A stretch of 64,000 nucleotides of DNA, taken from assembly GCA_964635375.1 (NCBI GenBank), contig CAZWOU010000001.1, forward strand, positions 62,001-126,000, in the 5' to 3' direction. Within the stretch, counting starts at the first letter, position 1. The number at the start of each line of letters is the position of its first letter. A program made the translations under genes and the position numbers. Below the pieces are notes generated by a model that was not told the DNA's origin, did no database searches, and saw only the letters and a list, made by a program, of their open reading frames with translations. The stretch comes from CAZMNY01 sp964635375 (GTDB lineage: Bacteria > Planctomycetota > Planctomycetia > Pirellulales > Pirellulaceae). Below are positions 60,101-64,000 of this stretch, piece by piece.

Positions 60101-61715
60101 TCGTCAGCGAAGTGTTTCTGGGCCCCGTGACTCCAGCCACCTCTTGCTCGGCCGTTATCACTGTGCTTCCGTCTAATTCAAAATCGCCGCTCGTCAGAAT
60201 GGTGGCCGGACTGCTCGCAGTCGCTTGGCCGAGAAGCTGGTTGCCTGCGAAAACCCGCACAATCGCGCCGCTCGCGGCGCCAGTGACGACGAATTCCAAC
60301 GCATTGGCAACGATACTGTTATCCAGATTGGTCAACTCATCGCTGTCGCTCGAGCCGGTGTCATAGGCCGAAGAGAGATCGATGGCCGCCACATCGCCGA
60401 CCGTGAAGCGGCCGAGGTCTTGAGTGGTCGTTCGCCCGATTTCCACCGAGACTGCGTGTCGAGCCGCGAGGCCAGTGGTGGAAGTCTCGTTCGCACCGAG
60501 TGCAAAGCGAACGATGTGGTCGCCGGACCCAACGACGATGGAATAGTTGCCGTTCGCGTCGGTGGTCGCGGAGAGCTCGCCCGAGTCAAACACGCCATTG
60601 TCGTTGGCGTCGATAAACGCCGTCAAGTTCGCGATTGCCGCTTCGCCCCCATCACGCACCCCGTCAGTGTCAGCATCCTCGAACGCGATTCCGCGAACTT
60701 CGCCACTTCCCTCAGCGGAGCGGATGACAACCAGTTGGTCGGTGGCGGAAACGGGCAGATCCGAGAACACGCCGCCATAATTGCCGGTCGGCGTTTGCGC
60801 CAGTTGGTCCACGACGGCCATGTCGCGAATGATAGCGAAGACGGAAAACCCGCCATTTTGGTTGTCGAGATTCTGGGCGTTGTTGCCAAGATTGACGAAG
60901 AGTTGGCTCGTCGCGCTGTTGGGCTGACCTCCCAGTTTTGCCATCGCCACCGTACCGCGCGTGTTCGACACGTCGAATTCGTTGGTAATCGGGGGGTCCG
61001 TTGGGATCGACGACAGCTGGTTAGTGCTTGTGAGCGTCTCGCTGGTCGTACTGAACCCGCCAGCTTGAATGATGAAGCCCGGGACAAGCCGGTGAAAAAT
61101 GCTGTTGTCGTAGTCGCCGTCATTGACATAGTTCAGGAAATTTTCGACCGTGCCCGGGGCGTTGCCTGCAAGCGTTTCAAGCTCCACCGGCCCGCCGTTG
61201 GTAACGAGGGCGACGATATTCGTTGGCAAGGGAATACCCGACGCGGCGCTGAGTTCGGTAAGCGTCAGGAATCCGAGCAGCCGAGTGCCATCGGGGAAGT
61301 CCCAAGTGGGCGTGCTGGTAATGTTGTTATCGATACCAATTTGATTGAGCGACCCGTCTGGGTTCGTCACCTCAACATGGGGCAGCGAATCGGCGCCATC
61401 TCCAAACAGAGCCTTCTGCCGCGCACAGGCGACGCACGCATGCGACCCAAAAAAGACCACGCCCGCCTCGTCTAAGGCGACCGCGAAGTCGGTCAAGTTC
61501 GCGAGAGCTCGGCTCTCACCTTCAGCCTGAGATTCACCTTCGGCGACGAAGGCGGATTCCTCGGCCATCGGCGCGAAGACGTCGGCGGCCAACATGGTCC
61601 GCACTTCCAGTTGCTCAAACAGCAATCGGCGCCGCGTGTCGCTCTGCAGACCCTTGAAACGCAAGCCATTGGGACGACGGGAGATACGGATACTATTCCG
61701 TTGCTTTCGGCTCAT
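57189..61715 (-). CDS. Giant surface protein: thioredoxin-like, cyclophilin, SdrD-B and Ig/cadherin-like repeats
   Basis: The 1508-aa product starts at ATG 61715 (61754 is an alternative). An LEPR-XLL-type signal is at 33-45 (FEQLEVRTMLAAD), a planctomycete export/anchor motif. Then a thioredoxin-like domain with C94-x2-C97 (FFGSHACVACARQKALFG; PTWDFPDGTRLLGF), which resembles the thioredoxin domain fused to VKOR. Next a cyclophilin-type isomerase (about 168-345; FHRLVPGFIIQAGG at 207-220). Then an SdrD-B-like domain (FEDADTDGVRDGG), an Ig-like domain (FTWTPIAAQVG), four VCBS-like NDPPTAVDD repeats, another SdrD-B (VDRNDNGRRDFGETPIGG) and a Gln-rich, acidic tail. Adhesin architecture with two folding catalysts at the front. 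Confidence 0.9.
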   Translation of the reverse strand: MSRKQRNSIRISRRPNGLRFKGLQSDTRRRLLFEQLEVRTMLAADVFAPMAEESAFVAEGESQAEGESRALANLTDFAVALDEAGVVFFGSHACVACARQKALFGDGADSLPHVEVTNPDGSLNQIGIDNNITSTPTWDFPDGTRLLGFLTLTELSAASGIPLPTNIVALVTNGGPVELETLAGNAPGTVENFLNYVNDGDYDNSIFHRLVPGFIIQAGGFSTTSETLTSTNQLSSIPTDPPITNEFDVSNTRGTVAMAKLGGQPNSATSQLFVNLGNNAQNLDNQNGGFSVFAIIRDMAVVDQLAQTPTGNYGGVFSDLPVSATDQLVVIRSAEGSGEVRGIAFEDADTDGVRDGGEAAIANLTAFIDANDNGVFDSGELSATTDANGNYSIVVGSGDHIVRFALGANETSTTGLAARHAVSVEIGRTTTQDLGRFTVGDVAAIDLSSAYDTGSSDSDELTNLDNSIVANALEFVVTGAASGAIVRVFAGNQLLGQATASSPATILTSGDFELDGSTVITAEQEVAGVTGPRNTSLTIDIDDTPPTFTSVPPTAVKVAELLSYDANTQDVSDTFALVNAPAGATIDGATGAFTWTPIAAQVGVHAFEIAATDTAGNEVRQSLSVDVLSNDQIIVRLDVTDLAGNPITEIDAGESFLVRGFASDNRLAPQGVTQVYFDLIYQNNLVLADGPITYGASFPNAQTGDSSQIGLVDELGAAGNSMVVNGAELLLFEAPFLANVGGVETFGGEPADIFPASNSLLIGDANPVSPDVIRVEGDTLTVNLAFGANGDLVGIDEDSVDVSIDVLANDQKFQGSNAELTISAVGASGQGATVQIAGDAKSLIYTPQADFVGVDTFTYTVTDGVGFDTATVVVNVLDVNDPPTAVDDTFQLTEDAAETLLDVVQNDLTTPDVGETLLITSVSAPDRGGQATLGGAGSFVLYTPSADTNGVELFTYTVRDNRGLESEGTVTVNLAPVNDPPTAVGDNFNLSEDDAAAIFRPLGNDSFDPDENETLTITNVTEPVSGTVAIVDNGTGIEFTPAADFEGPVFVTYTISDGNGGESSATILFRVADVNDPPTAVDDAATVTKNTSMNPIDVLANDSFSPDTEEVLSVSGVVSSANGTAAVSGDGLSILYTPNQGFVGEDTVTYTLADGRGGEAMATVVITVRDFEPSMLGGSVFVDRNDNGRRDFGETPIGGVTIDLSGVDDFGDAVDLSTTTDADGNYEFASLAPGDYSIIERQPGHLLDGPDYVGTQGGSLPANDIISASLAEGVEGLANNFTELGRTVQFVRLSDFFLRPAVPQAELYEDTQTGLQTFALGAGWENVTGVVLASPDNGDGAAVLNVTTSHGDVETVTLPYDQLETRVAGSQVYRRITASVAQLGVDTSCTCGALGEGELASQQQQASQQQPAISQPVIESQPIQVLNTAAPQPEGESLPAGTRQFSNVEELARSTRLSTDATLAAWPSELQRETIAEDALAQREDPYAESLDGILADEIDDILLDELN

Positions 61716-62196
61716 AATCTCAGTTCCCGAGCGGAGACGCTTGAAGTGATTCATTTCGCTGGCACGACCGGTTACAGTCTGCCGCCCTGAAATAGGCGGG
61801 CGAAATGACGCCGGTAGCCCAAATACGTTGTTGAGCAAATATCCAGCTTAGACGGAGCCCGGCGAAACCAAACTGTCTGGGGACCTTTTTCCCGCAAACT
61901 TTGGTTTGCGCTGTTGTCATAAGTTACTTATCATTCGCGACTTACAAGTTCCCTCTAAGCCGTAGTGTCTGCACAACCGTCCCCGCTGTTGCAACTGATC
62001 TTAGACGTTGCTGCCCATGCGGGAGTTCCCGCACAATCGGAATGAATCCAAGCTTCCATGGGTCGGGACAGCGAGGATTCAGCCGATAGTCTACACGGCG
62101 CCGGCAATCTCTGCTTCTGCTGCTACATTGGGCGGACCTTTTTCGCGAACGAGACATCCGGCGTTTCGGTCTTTCTCCAACCAGCCATCCCTCAAC
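61716..62196. other. Divergent intergenic region
   Basis: The 481 bases separate the giant surface protein and the reductase gene. A hairpin CGCAAAC/GTTTGCG (61893-61910) overlaps a weak promoter-like pair TTGCGC (61906-61911) and TATCAT (61929-61934) with a 17-base spacer on the plus strand. The reductase frame is open to 62008 but has no conserved character before 62197. Confidence 0.45.
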
Positions 62197-63237
62197 ATGC
62201 CAGCCGCAACCGAAATCCCGCTTCCGCTGCTTGTCACTGGCGTGGCCGGCGTCGCGGGCTACAACGCTTTCCACTACTTCCGCCAACGATATGGGGAGCA
62301 AGTCATTGGCGTGCGGCGAGTCGACAACTGGCCCTTGAATCACGAGGGCATTGTCGGTTGCAACCTGCACGACCGGGACGCGGTTTTCGAGTTATTCCAA
62401 ACCTATGGATTCCGATCCGTTTTGAATACGGAGGGTTCCTGTGCACTTCGGGCCTGTGAATTCGACCCTATGTTGGCTTGGCGAATCAACGTGCTCGGCC
62501 TGGCGACACTGCTCGGAGCGATCGAGTCGATTGGGCATCCGGTGCGGACGATTCACCTTTCGATTGATCTCGTCTTTTCGGGGACGCGAGGCGGGCGGCA
62601 TGTCGAGTCGGACGCGACCGACCCGGTCACGGTCTACGGCAAGACGATGGTGCAAACAGAGCAACTGGTCCTGGCGGAAACGAGCGACGCTTGCGTGCTG
62701 AGAATCTCCCTGCCAATGGGCGTCAGTTTCAACGGGCATGCGGGCGCCATCGATTGGATCCAATCTCGGTTCAAAAAACAGAAGCCAGCGACGCTGTACT
62801 ACGATGAGATCCGCACGCCAACCTACACCGATTGCATGAACCCGTTGTATGAAGACTTGCTAACTCACCCGATCCACGGCTTGTATCATGCCGGCGGACC
62901 GACTGCGCTGAGCCTTTACGAGATCGCCCAAGTCATCAATCGCGTCGGCGGATACAACCCTGATTGCTTGATGGGCTGCTATCGGCGTGAAGCGGGGCCA
63001 GTGCCGCCTCGCGCCGGCAACGTCAGCATGACGTCGTCACGGATCGCCGATGCCCTGGGCTACGAACCGTTCGATCCTTGGCCCCTCGATCCACAGTGGA
63101 TTCCAAAAGATCGTCGATGGCACTACGACCGAAAAGGCCCGGAAGGCTCGGCCGAACTGCTGGCTTCGCTACTGTACGAGAACCCGGCCCGGCGCGGCGC
63201 CGATACAAGGCCGCGCGCAGGCGAGACGAAAAGATAA
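62197..63237 (+). CDS. RmlD-like NAD(P)-dependent sugar-nucleotide reductase/epimerase
   Basis: The 346-aa protein is an extended short-chain dehydrogenase: PLLVTGVAGVAGYNAFHYF (glycine-rich nucleotide loop), a conserved region NTEGSCALRACE, HLSIDLVFSGTRGG, the catalytic YGKTMVQTE (Y-x3-K) and SLPMGVSFNG. It resembles dTDP-4-dehydrorhamnose reductase and related enzymes that make deoxysugars; no partner genes of the rhamnose pathway are near. ATG at 62197 is chosen from the fold start. It ends ten bases before the convergent AlkD-like gene. Confidence 0.88.
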   Translation: MPAATEIPLPLLVTGVAGVAGYNAFHYFRQRYGEQVIGVRRVDNWPLNHEGIVGCNLHDRDAVFELFQTYGFRSVLNTEGSCALRACEFDPMLAWRINVLGLATLLGAIESIGHPVRTIHLSIDLVFSGTRGGRHVESDATDPVTVYGKTMVQTEQLVLAETSDACVLRISLPMGVSFNGHAGAIDWIQSRFKKQKPATLYYDEIRTPTYTDCMNPLYEDLLTHPIHGLYHAGGPTALSLYEIAQVINRVGGYNPDCLMGCYRREAGPVPPRAGNVSMTSSRIADALGYEPFDPWPLDPQWIPKDRRWHYDRKGPEGSAELLASLLYENPARRGADTRPRAGETKR

Positions 63238-63247
63238 CGAACCGCAA

Positions 63248-63958
63248 TCAACAACGGATCGTTTTTCGCTTCTTGCCGACTCGCCCCGTCGATTCCATTT
63301 TGGAAATGTAATCCAGCGCGTCAGGCACCTTGCAGGCGGTACCGTTCATGTCGACCGCTACGACGCCGTTAGCTCCGGCTACCGACTTGGCTCGCGCGAG
63401 CATCGGTTTCAGATAGCCGCCCACGGCAATGACGAACCCGTTCATCGTATAGCGAACTCGATTCTCCGCCTCTTCAATGTTGTCCTGCACGTAGTCGAGC
63501 AGTTGGGCGATCTCGTCTAGATCCAGTTCATCATCCGGGGTAATAGCGATCACGCCGGCGTAAGTGCACCACCCCGTGGAGACGACGGACTCCTTGCTCG
63601 CCTCGGTCCAATCCCAAGCTAGTTCGACCGCCTGCGGATGTTCCACAGCGACCCAGGGAACCGCGTATTCGGAGAGCATCGGCCAGCCGGCCTTCTTGGC
63701 CCACCCATTGAGCTGCTTTCTGGTCATTTGGGCTCCGTCTGCAACGAGCCCGGCCAAGTACATAGCATCCAGGTTCCCCGAGTCGTAAAGCGCGAGGGCC
63801 AACTCTTGGTTTCCCTTGATTTGCTTGGCGATCACTTTGAGATCAGCCACGCTGACGCCAAAGAAGTCCCCGCTAGCCCCGTGGCGGGCAAAAGTCTTGC
63901 GAGTGCTTTCTTTACCCTTGCTCTTGAGCGAGGCCAAAACCTGGGGCAGGGCCGTCAT
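63248..63958 (-). CDS. DNA alkylation repair protein (AlkD-like)
   Basis: The 236-aa protein has the HEAT-like helical repeats of AlkD: TRKTFARHGASGDFFGVSVADLK, LYDSGNLDAMYLAGLVADGAQM, WPMLSEYAVPWVA and YTMNGFVIAVGGYLKPML. AlkC/AlkD glycosylases remove cationic alkylated bases. Catalytic Asp/Trp/Tyr equivalents are suggested by the ELAWDWTEAS and GWCTYAG stretches but not proved. It has a basic C-terminal tail (GRVGKKRKTIRC). The ATG is at 63958. Confidence 0.88.
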   Translation of the reverse strand: MTALPQVLASLKSKGKESTRKTFARHGASGDFFGVSVADLKVIAKQIKGNQELALALYDSGNLDAMYLAGLVADGAQMTRKQLNGWAKKAGWPMLSEYAVPWVAVEHPQAVELAWDWTEASKESVVSTGWCTYAGVIAITPDDELDLDEIAQLLDYVQDNIEEAENRVRYTMNGFVIAVGGYLKPMLARAKSVAGANGVVAVDMNGTACKVPDALDYISKMESTGRVGKKRKTIRC

Positions 63959-64000
63959 TCTATCCGCCCTTCGTTGGCTTCATCTGTTGGAGCCGCCGGT

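Noticed and set aside
60225..61475. A 416-codon forward ORF
   Set aside because: It lies entirely antisense to the giant surface protein, whose repeats and domains are clear; the forward translation has no family features.
61893..61910. Hairpin CGCAAAC/GTTTGCG as a terminator
   Set aside because: No T run follows on either strand, and both flanking genes are divergent, so no transcript should end here.

Overview
The window reads as a chromosomal segment of a planctomycete, most likely of the Pirellulales type. Several features point that way: a sulfatase, two PQQ-type beta-propeller proteins of which one opens with DWPQLLGPNRNG, a giant surface protein with an LEPR-XLL-like N-terminus (FEQLEVRTMLA), an outer-membrane protein of the BBP7 type, short leucine-rich-repeat proteins, a free-standing RpoA C-terminal-domain protein, and lipoproteins of LPS and outer-membrane assembly (LptE-like, BamD-like). 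This assignment rests on remembered family traits, not on a search. There are no rRNA or tRNA genes that I can see, no CRISPR array, no transposase and no prophage. Two runs of exactly 10 N (36487-36496 and 38953-38962) are assembly gaps inside genes.

Layout. 1-1896: 5' part of a large uncharacterised protein (minus). 2309-5238: secreted beta-propeller protein with a C-terminal NPF-repeat tail, a membrane zinc-finger protein and a Crp/Fnr regulator with a palindrome just upstream. 5571-9198: promoter, structured leader, then rpsB, tsf, pyrH and frr, a translation and ribosome-recycling cluster with UMP kinase. 9471-16367: internally duplicated SurA/parvulin-like isomerase, sulfatase, class I/II aminotransferase, and carA behind a long structured leader. 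16409-18746: three-gene cassette (95-aa protein, formylglycine-enzyme-fold membrane protein, zinc-ribbon GTPase). 18823-26170: small membrane protein, asnS, divergent Nramp-like transporter, trxB, cstA. 26215-38445: a long minus-strand run read phoH, 7TM-HD phosphohydrolase, ybeY, corC-like, recO, bamD-like, lptE-like, folP, membrane protein, proA, fliM. 38879-45509: minus-strand run read TGS GTPase, polX, trmH-like methyltransferase, purA, uppS, cdsA. 45736-50055: LRR protein, secreted Tyr/Gln/Pro-repeat protein, and a three-gene cassette (4-TM protein with an arrestin-like tail, a small beta-sandwich protein, a P-loop ATPase). 50178-57169: PQQ-like protein, PcrA/UvrD helicase, free RpoA-CTD protein, LRR membrane protein, BBP7-type protein. 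57189-63958: giant thioredoxin/cyclophilin/Ig-like surface protein, RmlD-like reductase, AlkD-like DNA repair protein.

Most genes are housekeeping (translation, envelope biogenesis, nucleotide and folate metabolism, repair). The candidates for undescribed biology are the two three-gene cassettes (16409-18746 and 47943-50055), the thioredoxin-cyclophilin-adhesin fusion (57189-61715), the structured leaders of rpsB and carA, the palindrome in front of the Crp/Fnr gene, and a recurring habit of intergenic gaps to hold short head-to-tail repeats of 13-24 bp. CDS starts were chosen by hand from ribosome-binding sites, signal peptides and family length, so some may be off by a few codons.
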